Shown here piece after piece: positions 1-10,331 of a stretch of 64,000 nucleotides of DNA. The stretch covers positions 1 through 64,000 of the forward strand of contig JAHHHJ010000004.1 of assembly GCA_019359445.1 (NCBI GenBank). Direction: 5' to 3'. Position 1 is the first letter of the stretch, and the number at the start of each line of letters is the position of its first letter. A program made the position numbers and the translations under genes. The notes below the pieces were generated by a model. That model did no database searches and had not been told where the DNA came from. It saw nothing but the letters and a program-made list of their open reading frames with translations. Source of the stretch: Kastovskya adunca ATA6-11-RM4. GTDB lineage: Bacteria; Cyanobacteriota; Cyanobacteriia; Cyanobacteriales; Coleofasciculaceae.

Positions 1-415
1 TTCCACTTTCTTTGGGTCCTTTGTCTGCGACTACAACTGTGACTTTCTTCAACTCCGCTTGATTGTAAAAAACCTACACCTGTGAGAGGGTTGGGGAGGG
101 GTCTGGTACATTTTTGCAAGAGGTCTAATAAATCCAATTACCTAAAGCAGTGTAGAACTTTTTAAACGGGTTTGTAGTAAGAGATAGGGTCGAATTTTGA
201 AAAATTTAGCCCTGACTACGAACCAATAATATTTACTTTGTCCTACTTAAGTTTAATTAGAAATTAAATATCGAATCCACTTGTCTAGTTTCTCATGAAA
301 AGTTTAACCACCAATTCTAGATTATTCTTTTTTGTAAGATTAAGCAGAACGATAATTTTAAGAAATTTGGCAGCAATGTAGGTAAAATCTTGGTTGAAGT
401 TGTTTAATAAAAGTT
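1..415. other. Left-edge stretch without a clear gene
   Basis: No convincing gene lies here. On the minus strand, bases 52 to 1 read from a TTG codon as a short open frame (KKVTVVVADKGPKESG), which has a protein-like composition and runs off the window. It could be the start of a gene transcribed leftward. Its TTG start has a GGAG placed too close to be a good ribosome site, so this is only a possibility. The rest is AT-rich and probably carries the promoter of the rightward gene that starts at 416. Confidence 0.3.
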
Positions 416-772
416 ATGCCTTCTTTCTTATTGACTTGGCTACTGACGGCTGTGGCACTAATAATTACAGGTTATATAGTACCGGGGTTTGCTATTCAAT
501 CACTTTTTGCCGCCATCGTGGCAGCGGTGGTGTTGGGATTAATCAATGCCGTTGTCAAGCCGATTTTGGTAGTGTTGACACTGCCGCTTACCATTGTCAC
601 CTTGGGTTTGTTTCTGTTTGTGATTAATGCGATCGCCATTTGGCTCGCGGGTGCCATAACCCCTGGATTTACCGTAGCTGGTTTTTTGCCTGCTTTGCTC
701 GGTTCAATTGTGCTAACGGTTGTGGCAAGTGGGTTAGAGTTTCTATTCGGTGGAGCGGCAAGATCAAGATAA
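416..772 (+). CDS. Phage holin family 4 / YvlD-like small membrane protein
   Basis: This 118-residue protein is almost entirely hydrophobic, with about four predicted membrane segments (near residues 3-22, 27-47, 53-80 and 88-112). The pattern LINAVVKPILVVLTLPLTIV followed by a glycine-rich helix is typical of the family annotated as phage holin family 4 or YvlD (DUF360). These are chromosomal integral membrane proteins of unknown role, and the holin label comes from the domain name, not from demonstrated lysis. It stands alone, convergent with the cobalamin gene whose stop lies just downstream at 774. Family assignment is fairly secure; function is not known. Confidence 0.8.
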   Translation: MPSFLLTWLLTAVALIITGYIVPGFAIQSLFAAIVAAVVLGLINAVVKPILVVLTLPLTIVTLGLFLFVINAIAIWLAGAITPGFTVAGFLPALLGSIVLTVVASGLEFLFGGAARSR

Positions 773-773
773 A

Positions 774-2633
774 TCAACGAATTTCGGTATCAAAACCCAA
801 GTAGCCTCGAGGAGCGATCATCCATTGGGCATAATTGCGAGTGCTTTGATTCCCAATTAGCACGGTGGTAAGCATATCAATCGGCGTGTTGAGCAATTCA
901 TCTAAGGTTGTGAGGGTAACTTCCTCGTCCTCTCGGTAAGCTGAACGCACAACCGCAACGGGGGTATCGGGGTGGCGGTGTTTCAAGAAGATCTCTCTGG
1001 CGGTGACAATTTGTTCGGTTCGAGTCCGCGATCGCGGATTATATAAAGCGGTCACAAAATCTGCCTGGGCGGCTGCTGTTAACCGCTTTTCGATCACTTC
1101 CCAAGGCGTCAACAAGTCACTCAAGCTAATCGCACAGAAGTCATGCATTAAGGGCGCACCGACGCGGGAAGCCGCAGATTGCAAGGCTGAGATGCCTGGA
1201 AACACTTGCACATCAGGAGTTTTTCCATCCCAACCTTGGGCGCGAAGTTCTTCTAGTACCAACCCCGCCATGCCATAAATGCCGCAGTCTCCAGAAGAGA
1301 CAACCGCCACAGTCAAGCCCCAATTTGCTAACTCAATCGCTCGTTCTGCCCGTTGGCGTTCCTGGGTAATCGGTAAGGCTTCGATAATCTGCCCAGGACG
1401 TAGCAGGAGCTTAATCAAGTCGATGTAGAGGGAGTAGCCAATGAGTACATCTGCCGATGATACAGCCGTCTGTGCGGCGGGCGTCATCTGATCTAATCGT
1501 CCTGGCCCTGTACCGATCAGCAACAGTTGCCCAGTGCGTCCAGTATATTCCTGTTGGGATTGGGCGATCGCTACCGTCACTGCCCCACCTTTAGCCGAGG
1601 GAGAGTCAGCCCGGATGATTTGTTTTGTCACCAGTAGGGGGGCATGATTCGCTGCAACTAAAGCGGCTGCCTCAGCTACGCTAGGAGTTCCTACCTCTTG
1701 ATCGACAACGGCTGAGGGCGTTGGGACATCCATCCCCCGCAGCACTTGCGCCGAAAAAGTTCGCAAGGGCAAATTCCGCTCCTGGCAAAGTTCCAGGATT
1801 CCCACCTCATCGGCTTTGATGTCGATAGTTGCAATTCCGGCGATCGCGTCCTCTGCCAGATCGTTTGCCCGAAAAACCTGCTCAATTGCTGTGGCAATTA
1901 GCTGCTTTGATACCCCGCGTTCGCAACCAATTCCTACCCATAATACCCGTGGATGCCAATGAACGACCGGGAGTTCAGAGGCAGTTGAGAGGGGTGGGGT
2001 TTTGTGGCTGATCCAGATTTTGGCGTTTGCAGGGACGGCTGATTGCTCAAAACAAAAAGTATGTCCTTCCGGCAAATGGTCTTGCCAGAGGGTGGAACCT
2101 GCTTCTTGAATAACTTGAACGGCTTCCCCTCTTGCTACCGCCGCACTCACGGCTGTCCAATCACCCCCGCCTCGCCGCCAGCCGAAGGGCACTCCCAGTA
2201 TATCGACACCAGGTAAGCCTAAATTAGTTGCAGCCCCAGTTAATACAGGTGTTGCCCCCAGTTGTAGAGCGATCGCTTGGGCTAATCGATCCGCCCCTCC
2301 CTGATGCCCGCTACACAAGCTGATCGCAAACTGACCCGAATCATCTACCACGACGACAGCGGGATCAAGGGACTTGTGCTGCAACAATGGCGCAATCAAC
2401 CGCACCACTGCCCCCGTTGCCAAGCCAAAAATAAATCCCTGGTACTGATGCCAGATCTTTGCTAAGTGTTCTTTGAGGGAACCGCTGTAGATTTGGGTTC
2501 CTTCGATATGACTCAAGGACTCCGGCACCCAAAGCATTACCCCGGCTGATTGAAGTAGAGGCTGTAATTTTTGGGCCGCAGCGGGAGTAGTGGCGATCGC
2601 CGCTAGGGGCTGAAACTCTTTAAATTGACTCAT
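774..2633 (-). CDS. cobJ: CbiG-CobJ fusion: cobalt-precorrin-5A hydrolase / precorrin-3B C17-methyltransferase
   Basis: This 619-residue protein joins two steps of the corrin ring pathway. The first half (about residues 1-340) is CbiG-like: it has the central GHQGGADRLA stretch near residue 110, the GIGCERG motif near 235 that opens the CbiG C-terminal domain, and the PTPSAVV motif near 305. The second half (about 370-610) is a tetrapyrrole methylase: LLLIGTGPG starts the SAM-binding region, followed by SSGDCGIYGMA and the LYNPRSRTR motif. CbiG opens the delta-lactone and releases a two-carbon unit; CobJ methylates C17 and contracts the ring. Such fusions are known in cyanobacteria. A separate cbiT lies at about 36 kb. 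The start at MSQFKEFQPL is supported by CbiG length. Confidence 0.93.
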   Translation of the reverse strand: MSQFKEFQPLAAIATTPAAAQKLQPLLQSAGVMLWVPESLSHIEGTQIYSGSLKEHLAKIWHQYQGFIFGLATGAVVRLIAPLLQHKSLDPAVVVVDDSGQFAISLCSGHQGGADRLAQAIALQLGATPVLTGAATNLGLPGVDILGVPFGWRRGGGDWTAVSAAVARGEAVQVIQEAGSTLWQDHLPEGHTFCFEQSAVPANAKIWISHKTPPLSTASELPVVHWHPRVLWVGIGCERGVSKQLIATAIEQVFRANDLAEDAIAGIATIDIKADEVGILELCQERNLPLRTFSAQVLRGMDVPTPSAVVDQEVGTPSVAEAAALVAANHAPLLVTKQIIRADSPSAKGGAVTVAIAQSQQEYTGRTGQLLLIGTGPGRLDQMTPAAQTAVSSADVLIGYSLYIDLIKLLLRPGQIIEALPITQERQRAERAIELANWGLTVAVVSSGDCGIYGMAGLVLEELRAQGWDGKTPDVQVFPGISALQSAASRVGAPLMHDFCAISLSDLLTPWEVIEKRLTAAAQADFVTALYNPRSRTRTEQIVTAREIFLKHRHPDTPVAVVRSAYREDEEVTLTTLDELLNTPIDMLTTVLIGNQSTRNYAQWMIAPRGYLGFDTEIR

Positions 2634-2872
2634 AAATAAGTAGGCAAAAAGAAATTAAACCTTTGGCAATGTAATTTTTTGGGGAGTGAGTTTGACGTAA
2701 TTTCTAAATTATTGACTTCGTCCTACTTATTGCATTGAAGGCATCCGAGGGAGAAAAGCGATCGCGACCCTTCTAAAAATAAAAACGTAGGGCGAGGCAT
2801 TGCCCACCCTACCGCTTAAATTGTCTTTCTTGGCGCTCTTGCCATTAGCAAGCCGAGTCACGCATTACAAGT
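2634..2872. repeat. Intergenic hairpin repeat (GTAGGG...CCCTAC)
   Basis: Between cobJ and ndhB an imperfect inverted repeat at about 2788-2812 pairs GTAGGGCGAGGCA with TGCCCACCCTAC. It resembles the perfect hairpin found after malQ at 31732-31760, which shares the GGGTGGGCAA / TTGCCCACCC core. It is probably a dispersed cyanobacterial intergenic repeat. It could also act as a transcription end signal for ndhB, but it lacks a strong T run. Confidence 0.5.
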
Positions 2873-4450
2873 TCAATTCTTTCTCAAAAAATTGCCTAGT
2901 ATTGATACCTGAGCGCTCCTTTCCGGCAATTGGGCACTTACTACAGGCTTTTGTAGCATGGGAGTGCGGGTGACAGAGTCATTTGCCAGGGTGAATAAAG
3001 GATTTGACAAAATCCCTGCCAAAGAAGTGGCAATCACCGACACAATTAACCCCACCTGCAAGGGACGCATCCCCGGCAAATTCCAGCGAATTTCTGGGTA
3101 ATTCTTCACCGAATCCGACATCTCTTGGGGTTCTTTTACTACCATCATTCTGACGACACGGATGTAGTAGTAAATCGAAATCACCGTCGTCAGCAGTCCC
3201 AGCAAGACCAAGCCATAAGTCCCAGCTTGCCAACCTGCCCAGAAGAGATAGATTTTGCCGAAGAAACCAGCCAGTGGCGGAATTCCACCTAAGGAAAGCA
3301 AGCAAATGCTCAAACCCAGGGTTAACAGAGGGTCTTTTTGATAAAGACCAGCGTATTCGCTGATTTGGTCGGTTCCAGTACGCAGAGAGAACAAAATCAC
3401 GCAGGTAAAGCCGCCCAGGTTCATGAACAGGTAGACCATTAGGTAGAACACCATACTGGCGTACCCGGCATCAGTACCCGCTACCAAACCGATCATCACA
3501 AAACCAGCTTGAGCGATGGAGGAGTAAGCCAGTAGACGCTTCATACTGGTTTGGGTGAGGGCAACCACGTTACCCAAGACCATACTGAGGACGGCAAGGG
3601 CAGTGAAGACAAAATGCCACTCCTGGCTTACCAAGGGGAAAGCCGTAACGAGTAACCGGATAGCTAGAGCAAAGCCCGCCGCTTTAGAACCAACGGAGAG
3701 GAAAGCCACAACCGGAGTTGGTGAACCTTCATAAACGTCCGGTGTCCACTGGTGGAAGGGAACAGCAGAGATTTTGAAGGCAATTCCAGCGATCGCAAAT
3801 ACCAACGCCACCACTAAAGCTAGGGGCTGACCGATATTTGCCGTCGCAATCCCAGTCGCGATCGCTGTGAGTCTTGTCTCTCCTCCCGATAAGCCATAAA
3901 GCAAAGACATGCCATAGAGAAATACGGCGGAACTCGACGCCCCAATCAGCAGGTATTTCAATGCTGCCTCATTGGAACGGGGGTCACGCTTTGTATAGCC
4001 TGTCATCAAGTAAGAGGCGATACTGAGGGTTTCCAGGGAGAGATAAATCGTCACGAGTTCACCAGCTCCGGAGAGGAACATGCCCCCCACCGTAGCGGTA
4101 AGCAAAATGCTGATAAACTCGGCTAACGACGTGCCTGATTGCTGCACATAGCGGATGGACATCAAAATCGTCACCGCCGCAGAGAGGGCAATAATGCCGC
4201 GAAACACTACGCTCAAGGCATCGCTATTAAAGCCACCAAAAAAAGAGATGGGGTTAGCGACATCCCACTGATAAACCAGTGCCACTTCGGCACCCAAAAT
4301 ACCAGCGATCGCCACATAGGGAAGAATCGACGCCGAACGTCGTCCTGAAATCAAATCAATCACTAAAACCAGGAGGAGAGTAAAGATCACAATCCCTTCT
4401 GGTAAGATTGTCCCAGCATTTAACTGGGCTGCAAGTTCCGCAAAACTCAT
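2873..4450 (-). CDS. ndhB: NAD(P)H-quinone oxidoreductase subunit 2 (NdhB)
   Basis: This is a 525-residue, roughly 14-helix membrane subunit of the NDH-1 complex, the thylakoid enzyme for respiration, cyclic electron flow and CO2 uptake. The antiporter-like core is visible: [15 protein letters not shown] near residue 120 carries the conserved glutamate, [17 protein letters not shown] near 227 carries the lysine and the [10 protein letters not shown] signature, and a further conserved stretch [20 protein letters not shown] lies near 390. Length matches cyanobacterial NdhB (about 520). The start at [20 protein letters not shown] is the usual cyanobacterial one. It appears to be a single-gene unit, as is common for ndhB. 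Base composition looks like that of its neighbours. Confidence 0.97.
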   Translation of the reverse strand: MSFAELAAQLNAGTILPEGIVIFTLLLVLVIDLISGRRSASILPYVAIAGILGAEVALVYQWDVANPISFFGGFNSDALSVVFRGIIALSAAVTILMSIRYVQQSGTSLAEFISILLTATVGGMFLSGAGELVTIYLSLETLSIASYLMTGYTKRDPRSNEAALKYLLIGASSSAVFLYGMSLLYGLSGGETRLTAIATGIATANIGQPLALVVALVFAIAGIAFKISAVPFHQWTPDVYEGSPTPVVAFLSVGSKAAGFALAIRLLVTAFPLVSQEWHFVFTALAVLSMVLGNVVALTQTSMKRLLAYSSIAQAGFVMIGLVAGTDAGYASMVFYLMVYLFMNLGGFTCVILFSLRTGTDQISEYAGLYQKDPLLTLGLSICLLSLGGIPPLAGFFGKIYLFWAGWQAGTYGLVLLGLLTTVISIYYYIRVVRMMVVKEPQEMSDSVKNYPEIRWNLPGMRPLQVGLIVSVIATSLAGILSNPLFTLANDSVTRTPMLQKPVVSAQLPERSAQVSILGNFLRKN

Positions 4451-4728
4451 AAGCTTACTTTGGCAGATTCAATACGACTGCTGTCTAACGACGAGGTGAG
4501 GTTTAACCTTAAAATTCCTTTACAAGGGATTGTACCGCGTTCATCTTCCCTATCGATAGTTCTAAGGCGCTTCGTCCGCAGGGGAGTTCTTCTCAGATTT
4601 GCACGCCTTCACCGACAGACGCTCCCGATCGCGGCTAAATACTTTTACTTGTCTCTACTGCTGAGAACTCACCACCTCAACACTCCAGACTCCTTACAGG
4701 CACAGTACTACCACTTCCGACTCAAAAC

Positions 4729-5883
4729 CTAGGTTTGAGTTGAGAACTCCTCTGAATCAGTTCCCCAATTTACCCACTTTATTGCCTCTCTTGCTGAGTT
4801 GATGTCCGGTGGCACTCGTACAACGTGAATATCTTCAGTACTAGGACAAACCATCTTTAACAAGTGAACTAGCTCAACATCAACAGATTGCTTGATTTTC
4901 AAAAGCGTATATTCTTCCCAGGAATCTAATTCTTTTACTGGCAACTCCTGGCACAGTCGCGTGTAGCCAATGCCCTGAATCAGCGCTTGCCGCAGTCCGG
5001 GATTTTTTTCTTGTAAAAGCCACTGAACTTGCCACTGGTGCGGGGAGAGTTTCCCATACTTTTCTGGTAAGGTCACTCCTTGATAAGCATAGAGACTATA
5101 GCCATCGGCAAACTCAATCGCGGGTTCGCCTTCAGCATGGAGGCGTTTTTGCTCGTCAAAGGAAAGCTTTGTGGGGCGATCGCAGACAATCGCCACCTCT
5201 TCCAAGGGAAAAATCCAGCCACAGTAGCGCGTTAATGACTGAAAAGTTTCCCATTGGCTAGAGTCATGCTCTAAACCTAAAACAGAAATACCAAAGTCAA
5301 ACCAACTACTCGTACAAGCCCACAACTCGCTTTGAATGCCTGCAGCCAACAAGCTTTTTAGCTGCTCAATTTGACAATTGAGTTCGCGTCCTGACTGCCT
5401 TTGAAAAATCAAATTTACTACTTGCTGCCAGCGCTGGTTTCCCAGTCTTGCTTCAGTGAGTCGCTCTACAAATTGCTGATTTAACTGGTTTTCTAGATGC
5501 CGTTGGAATTGCAGGCAAAGCTGGCTTGACAACTGACTTTCTAGTTGGCTTACCAACTGACTTTTTAGCTGACTAGATAATTGGCTGGCTAATTGCGTCC
5601 ATAATTGCTGCCCTAATTGAAGCCATAGCTGATACCCTAGTGGCTTCTCGACCGGAATATTACTTTCAGTAAAAATATTAGTTAAAGCTTGATCGGGACT
5701 TGCGAAAAAAAGAATGTACGGTGCTGGCTTATTAATGGCAGCGTAGGCAGATTTAATTGCACTTGTAGCTGAAGGGCGGTCGATTGGCTGGGGATCAAGG
5801 GCAATACCTCTCCATTTTTCCCGAGTTTCCAGAAGCAGAGCCTCTTGCTCGGAAGTCAGCACTTCATTTTTCCTCTGGGACAT
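4729..5883 (-). CDS. DUF6745-type cyanobacterial protein with an SQL tetrapeptide repeat
   Basis: This 384-residue protein has no recognised catalytic motif. Its C-terminal half (about 210-375) looks like the DUF6745 family: FPLEEVAIVCDRP, then a RLHAEGEPAIEFADGYSLYA motif and later LLKMVCPST. The central part (about 88-140) is built of QL-spaced four-residue repeats such as SSQLKSQLVSQL, which predict a long, very regular helix and may vary in copy number. The N-terminus contains a LETREKW helix typical of the same family. The 108-residue gene at 6218 on the same strand could be a transcriptional partner, 334 bases upstream. Function is unknown, and no signal peptide or membrane segment is present. 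Confidence 0.7.
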   Translation of the reverse strand: MSQRKNEVLTSEQEALLLETREKWRGIALDPQPIDRPSATSAIKSAYAAINKPAPYILFFASPDQALTNIFTESNIPVEKPLGYQLWLQLGQQLWTQLASQLSSQLKSQLVSQLESQLSSQLCLQFQRHLENQLNQQFVERLTEARLGNQRWQQVVNLIFQRQSGRELNCQIEQLKSLLAAGIQSELWACTSSWFDFGISVLGLEHDSSQWETFQSLTRYCGWIFPLEEVAIVCDRPTKLSFDEQKRLHAEGEPAIEFADGYSLYAYQGVTLPEKYGKLSPHQWQVQWLLQEKNPGLRQALIQGIGYTRLCQELPVKELDSWEEYTLLKIKQSVDVELVHLLKMVCPSTEDIHVVRVPPDINSAREAIKWVNWGTDSEEFSTQT

Positions 5884-6217
5884 ACATGGCTACTCCTCGT
5901 CTTTTGAACAAGAATAGTTTCAGAGTGACAGTGAAATAAATGTTCACACTTACTCGTTTATCCTACTCCGCTGCCAGTTTCTGACAAATATGGGACAAAC
6001 TCACCTGAATTTAACATCTAGGTGCTCCTTTACCAACAGTAAGCTTGATGTATCGACACTACACTAACGTGGAGAGTCCATACACCAAGCACTAATATGA
6101 AAACGTCTCTGTAAATCGTCAAAATTTTGTTTACAGATTATTAGTTCCTGTTAGCCTCTGTTCCCAGAACGGCAAGTATTACGCTTATGGCTATTGGTTC
6201 AGACTTTTAGACGCTGT
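5884..6217. other. Gene-free interval between two minus-strand genes
   Basis: No open frame with protein-like composition was seen on either strand. The stretch is AT-rich and probably holds the promoter of the DUF6745-type gene. No clear terminator hairpin was recognised after the small gene that ends at 6218. Confidence 0.4.
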
Positions 6218-6544
6218 TCAGTCTGCCACGTTCCGCCATCCTTGAGGTTCGTATTCCCGTTGAATCTTGCTCGCCCAGTTACCTTGGGGAATTGTAATTG
6301 CCTGATGCTCCTCATGAGTTAAGGTGGCAGTATCAGACAAGACCCGGAGATAGAGGGTACCCTCTCGTTCATACAACTCGGCTTTTCCCTGACTGATGCG
6401 GTGTGCATGCCCTGTCACCTCACCTTCTGCGAGGATCAGATGAGATAGCTTTTGTCCCTCTATTTGCTGTACAGGTAGTAAAATTACATCGCCTTGTCGA
6501 ATCGGTTGCATGGGTTTTGCTCCAAAGGCTTGCCTTGATGTCAA
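6218..6544 (-). CDS. Small conserved cyanobacterial protein, unknown function
   Basis: The frame encodes 108 residues; a start at the internal ATG at 6511 (MQPIRQGDVILLPV) would give 97 and fits the compact fold better. Notable motifs are RQGDVILLPV at the start, LILAEGEVTGHAHRI in the middle and LTHEEHQAITIPQGN toward the end, suggesting a small all-beta protein. The GHAHRI histidines and the HEEH cluster could bind a metal, but that is inference. From memory, proteins of this type occur beside DUF6745 proteins in other cyanobacteria, which agrees with the neighbour at 4729. No function is known to me. Confidence 0.65.
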   Translation of the reverse strand: MTSRQAFGAKPMQPIRQGDVILLPVQQIEGQKLSHLILAEGEVTGHAHRISQGKAELYEREGTLYLRVLSDTATLTHEEHQAITIPQGNWASKIQREYEPQGWRNVAD

Positions 6545-6781
6545 GGCATCAAGGCTTAGCTATATTTTTGCATATCCTTAGGCTGATGTCAGGTGTATCG
6601 ATATCAGATCAGCTATAAGTAGATATCGAGCTACATTGAGCATTAAGGAAGCAGCAGTCAACAATGTGTTAATCTGCCGATTGCTCCTACCCAGTTTGAT
6701 TTCAGGCTTTTGAGTTTAACCTCTCTTATCCTTACTTTAAATTCAAGTATTTAGCCGAGCTACTATCATTCTTAAGTTTCC

Positions 6782-9448
6782 ATGCCAACTCTTGTCATTG
6801 TTGAATCTCCTACTAAAGCACGTACAATTCGGAACTACCTGCCTGCTGACTATCGGGTTGAGGCATCTATGGGTCATGTACGTGACCTTCCCCCTAGTGC
6901 TGATGAAATTCCTGAAGCGGTGAAAGGGGAAAGCTGGGCGCAACTTGGGGTAAATGTCCACGCCGATTTTGATCCGCTATACGTTGTTCCCAAAGACAAA
7001 AAGAAAGTTGTCAAACAGCTTAAAGATGCCCTCAAAGACGCAAGTGAGCTGATTCTGGCCACTGACGAAGACCGAGAAGGGGAAAGCATCAGTTGGCATC
7101 TATTGCAACTCCTCAAGCCGAAAGTGCCCACCAAGCGGATGGTGTTTCATGAAATCACCAAAGAAGCTATCCGTGAGGCGTTGAACAACTGCCGAAATAT
7201 TGACGAACAGTTAGTCCATGCTCAGGAAACGCGCCGGATTTTAGACCGTTTGGTGGGTTACACCCTTTCGCCCCTGCTGTGGAAGAAAATCGCCTACGGC
7301 TTATCCGCCGGACGGGTGCAGTCTGTCGCTGTGCGGCTGTTGGTCAGTCGAGAGCGTCAGCGTCGGGCATTCCGCCAAGGTAGTTACTGGGACTTGAAAG
7401 CTAGGCTGGAGAAAGACAAAGCCTCTTTTGAGTCGCGATTGGTGACGCTGGCGGGCACAAAAATTGCCATCGGCAGCGATTTTGACCCCAATACGGGGCA
7501 AATTATTGCCGGACGGAACGTGCGGCTGCTCAGCGAAGCCGAAGCCAGAGAACTGCAAAAGCGGTTGAGGGATAAATCCTGGACGGTGACGGAGTTAGAC
7601 GAACGCCCGGTTACCCGGAAACCCGCCGCTCCGTTTACAACGTCCACCCTGCAACAGGAAGCGAACCGGAAACTGCGGCTGTCAGCACGGGAGACGATGC
7701 GAACGGCTCAAAGCCTGTACGAGCAGGGGTATATCACCTACATGCGGACAGATTCGGTGCATTTGTCAAAACAAGCGATCGCGGCGGCTCGTAGCTGTGT
7801 TGAGCAAATGTATGGTAAGCCCTATCTCAGCCCACAAGTCCGTCAGTACACCACAAAAAGCAAAGGCGCTCAAGAAGCCCACGAAGCGATTCGTCCGGCT
7901 GGTAGCAGCTTCCGCACCCCCCAGCAAACGGGCTTAAGCGGTCGAGACCTTGCCCTGTATGACTTAATCTGGAAGCGCACCGTTGCCTGTCAAATGGCAG
8001 ATTCGCGCCAAACCCACATGACCGTCGAGATACAGGTCGAAGATGCCGGGTTTCGTTCTACAGGTAAGCGCATCGACTTCCCAGGCTTTCTCCGGGCGTA
8101 TGTCGAAGGGTCTGATGATCCCGACGCGGCTCTCGAAGATCAAGAAGTGATTTTGCCGCCGTTGCACAAAGGCGACCATCCCAACTGCAAAGAATTAGAC
8201 GCGATCGCTCACGAAACCCAACCCCCCGCCCGTTACACCGAAGCTTCCTTGGTGAAAACCTTAGAAAGCGAAGGCATTGGGCGTCCTAGTACCTACGCCA
8301 GCATCATCGGTACGATCATTGACCGGGGCTACGCTCAGATGCAGAAAAACGCCCTAATTCCCACCTTCACCGCCTTTGCTGTCACCAGTCTCCTAGAAAA
8401 ACACTTTCCTGATTTAGTCGATAACAGCTTCACGGCGCGGATGGAACAAACCCTCGATGAGATCTCTACTGGAGAAGCCGATTGGCTCCCTTACCTGCAA
8501 AAGTTTTATCTGTCAGAAAAGGGACTGGAAAACCAAGTCAAAGAGCGCGAAAGCCAAATTGATCCCACCGAAGCCCGCACTGTCGATCTGGAAAACTTAG
8601 CGGCGAAAGTTCGTATCGGTCGGTATGGCCCTTACATTGAAACGGAAAGTGACGATGGGCGCATCTCTGCCTCGATTCCTAAAGATCTGACCCCTGCTGA
8701 CCTTGATCCTGAGCGGGTCGAGACACTGCTGCGGCAGAAAACCGAAGGGCCAGAAAAAGTCGGTCTACATCCAGAAACAAGCGAACCCATTTATCTGTTG
8801 GTTGGCACTTACGGCCCCTACGTGCAGTTAGGCGAAGCTACCGAAGAGAATAAAAAACCCAAGCGCGTCTCCCTTCCCAAAGGCGTCAACATCGAAGATG
8901 TCACCCTAGACATGGCACTCGGTCTGCTGTCACTTCCTCGTACCTTAGGGGTTCATCCAGAAACAGGCTGTAAAATCAAAGCCAGCTTGGGACGCTTTGG
9001 CCCTTATGTGGTACATGACCAGGGTAAGGAAGGGAAAGACTATCGCTCCCTGAAAGCTAGTGATAATGTATTGACAATTGAGCTAGACCGTGGATTAGAG
9101 CTGCTGGCGGAACCGAAGAAGGGACGGGGCGGCAGTACACGGAAGTCAAAGGCACCGCTACGAGAACTGGGCGCTCATCCGGAAGATGGCGAACCCGTGA
9201 ATATCTACGATGGGCCCTATGGCCCCTACGTGAAGCATGGTAAAACTAATGCTTCTATCCCTGAAGAGGAATCTGTAGAGGAGATAACTTTGGAGAAGTC
9301 GCTGGAATTGTTAGCAGCAAAGGCTTCTACAAAGAAATCTACTCGCTCTAGTAAGTCAACAAGTTCCACTAAGAGTAAGACAACTACAGCCAAAAAGACA
9401 ACTCGGAAGAAGACAACGAAAGAGACAAGTACGAGTAAGAAAGCCTGA
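6782..9448 (+). CDS. topA: DNA topoisomerase I (type IA)
   Basis: This 888-residue enzyme relaxes negative supercoils by cutting one DNA strand. The Toprim domain opens with [10 protein letters not shown] and has the metal-binding motif ATDEDREGE near residues 92-100. The catalytic tyrosine is Tyr320 in ITYMRTDS, matching Tyr319 of the E. coli enzyme. [11 protein letters not shown] and [10 protein letters not shown] are further family motifs. The C-terminal third lacks zinc fingers and instead has four repeats containing GPYV or GPYI (for example [10 protein letters not shown] and [11 protein letters not shown]), followed by a Lys/Thr/Ser tail of about 45 residues, as in other cyanobacteria. 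The start is [11 protein letters not shown] rho-independent terminator follows. Confidence 0.97.
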   Translation: MPTLVIVESPTKARTIRNYLPADYRVEASMGHVRDLPPSADEIPEAVKGESWAQLGVNVHADFDPLYVVPKDKKKVVKQLKDALKDASELILATDEDREGESISWHLLQLLKPKVPTKRMVFHEITKEAIREALNNCRNIDEQLVHAQETRRILDRLVGYTLSPLLWKKIAYGLSAGRVQSVAVRLLVSRERQRRAFRQGSYWDLKARLEKDKASFESRLVTLAGTKIAIGSDFDPNTGQIIAGRNVRLLSEAEARELQKRLRDKSWTVTELDERPVTRKPAAPFTTSTLQQEANRKLRLSARETMRTAQSLYEQGYITYMRTDSVHLSKQAIAAARSCVEQMYGKPYLSPQVRQYTTKSKGAQEAHEAIRPAGSSFRTPQQTGLSGRDLALYDLIWKRTVACQMADSRQTHMTVEIQVEDAGFRSTGKRIDFPGFLRAYVEGSDDPDAALEDQEVILPPLHKGDHPNCKELDAIAHETQPPARYTEASLVKTLESEGIGRPSTYASIIGTIIDRGYAQMQKNALIPTFTAFAVTSLLEKHFPDLVDNSFTARMEQTLDEISTGEADWLPYLQKFYLSEKGLENQVKERESQIDPTEARTVDLENLAAKVRIGRYGPYIETESDDGRISASIPKDLTPADLDPERVETLLRQKTEGPEKVGLHPETSEPIYLLVGTYGPYVQLGEATEENKKPKRVSLPKGVNIEDVTLDMALGLLSLPRTLGVHPETGCKIKASLGRFGPYVVHDQGKEGKDYRSLKASDNVLTIELDRGLELLAEPKKGRGGSTRKSKAPLRELGAHPEDGEPVNIYDGPYGPYVKHGKTNASIPEEESVEEITLEKSLELLAAKASTKKSTRSSKSTSSTKSKTTTAKKTTRKKTTKETSTSKKA

Positions 9449-9522
9449 TTTTGGAGGGTAAAAAAGTTTTTTGACCTTTTGCTACCGTTTCTAATCTTGG
9501 CTCTGCTCGATGAGTTTAACCA

Positions 9523-9554
9523 AACCGTCTCCCAACAGTAGGAGGCGGTTTTTT
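9523..9554 (+). terminator. Rho-independent terminator after topA
   Basis: AACCGTCTCC pairs with GGAGGCGGTT (one G-T pair) around an eight-base loop, and the stem runs into six T residues. It lies 75 bases after the topA stop codon on the same strand. Confidence 0.85.
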
Positions 9555-9640
9555 CGGGCTTGATTAGAACCTAAAGCGTCAGCAACAATAAGAAGCTGTA
9601 GGTGAGTTTTCTTACTGTTCACTTGGGATCTTTGACTTTA

Positions 9641-10243
9641 ATGGAACGTTTCTCACAACTGAATCAATTGCTGGCTCATATCTGGTCTGAAGTAGAGCAA
9701 GGGGGAAGGGAACCTGGTCATCCTTACAATACTCCTACTTTTGGAACGGTCAGTAGTCGGGGTGCATCTTTACGCACGGTGGTACTGCGCCGAGTTGATG
9801 CCAAAGCGCGATCGCTACTCTTTCATTCAGACTGTCGGGCACAAAAGATTAAAGAAATCCAGCACCAAAACCGGGTAACGTGGCATTTCTGGGACTCTAA
9901 TAGCAAGCAGCAGTTGCGCTTGATGGGGGAAGCGGATCTTCACTTTGATGACGAGTTAGCCAATGAAGTTTGGCAAAGCAGTCATCCAAAAAGTCTCAAG
10001 ATTTACGTCAAGCCGACTGCGCCAAATACAAAAGTTGATCAACCGCGATCTGGGCTTTCAGAGCAAGTAGAGTCCGTCCGACTTTCTGAATTGGCACAGG
10101 TTGCTTCGGGGCGGGAGAATTTCGCCGTTGTGCGTACCCTAATTGACGAAATTGACTTTCTGCATCTTCACCCCGAAGGCAATTATCGAGCAAGTTTTGT
10201 GTGGACTCCTCAGGGAGTAGAGAGTAGTTGGATGATTCCCTAA
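9641..10243 (+). CDS. FMN-binding PPOX-type flavoprotein (Alr4036-like pyridoxamine 5'-phosphate oxidase family)
   Basis: The protein has about 200 residues from the ATG at 9641 (MERFSQLNQL). A GTG at 9602 would add 13 residues, but the later start fits the family. It looks like a split-barrel flavin protein: FGTVSSRGASLRTVVLRRVD gives the N-terminal strands with the substrate loop, LLFHSDCRAQKIKEI is the typical FMN phosphate-binding segment, and VTWHFWDSNSKQQLRLMGEA follows. This subgroup resembles pyridoxamine phosphate oxidase but is not shown to make PLP. It is common in cyanobacteria and is annotated as an Npun_F5749-type FMN protein. It stands alone after topA. Confidence 0.85.
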   Translation: MERFSQLNQLLAHIWSEVEQGGREPGHPYNTPTFGTVSSRGASLRTVVLRRVDAKARSLLFHSDCRAQKIKEIQHQNRVTWHFWDSNSKQQLRLMGEADLHFDDELANEVWQSSHPKSLKIYVKPTAPNTKVDQPRSGLSEQVESVRLSELAQVASGRENFAVVRTLIDEIDFLHLHPEGNYRASFVWTPQGVESSWMIP

Positions 10244-10331
10244 GGTTGACGCTGTTCTGGAGTCTAATCTTTCTACATGACAAAATTTGACGGGAGAAAT
10301 AGAAGTGCAGCGATCGCGGAGGTCGTTTTCA

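Noticed and set aside
1-52. Minus-strand frame MKKVTVVVADKGPKESG running off the left edge
   Set aside because: Protein-like, but only 17 codons are visible and the TTG start has no good ribosome site; it cannot be confirmed here.
4460-4732. A 90-codon plus-strand frame upstream of ndhB
   Set aside because: It has Arg/Leu/Ser-rich, low-complexity composition, no ribosome site and no family pattern, and it overlaps the promoter region of ndhB.
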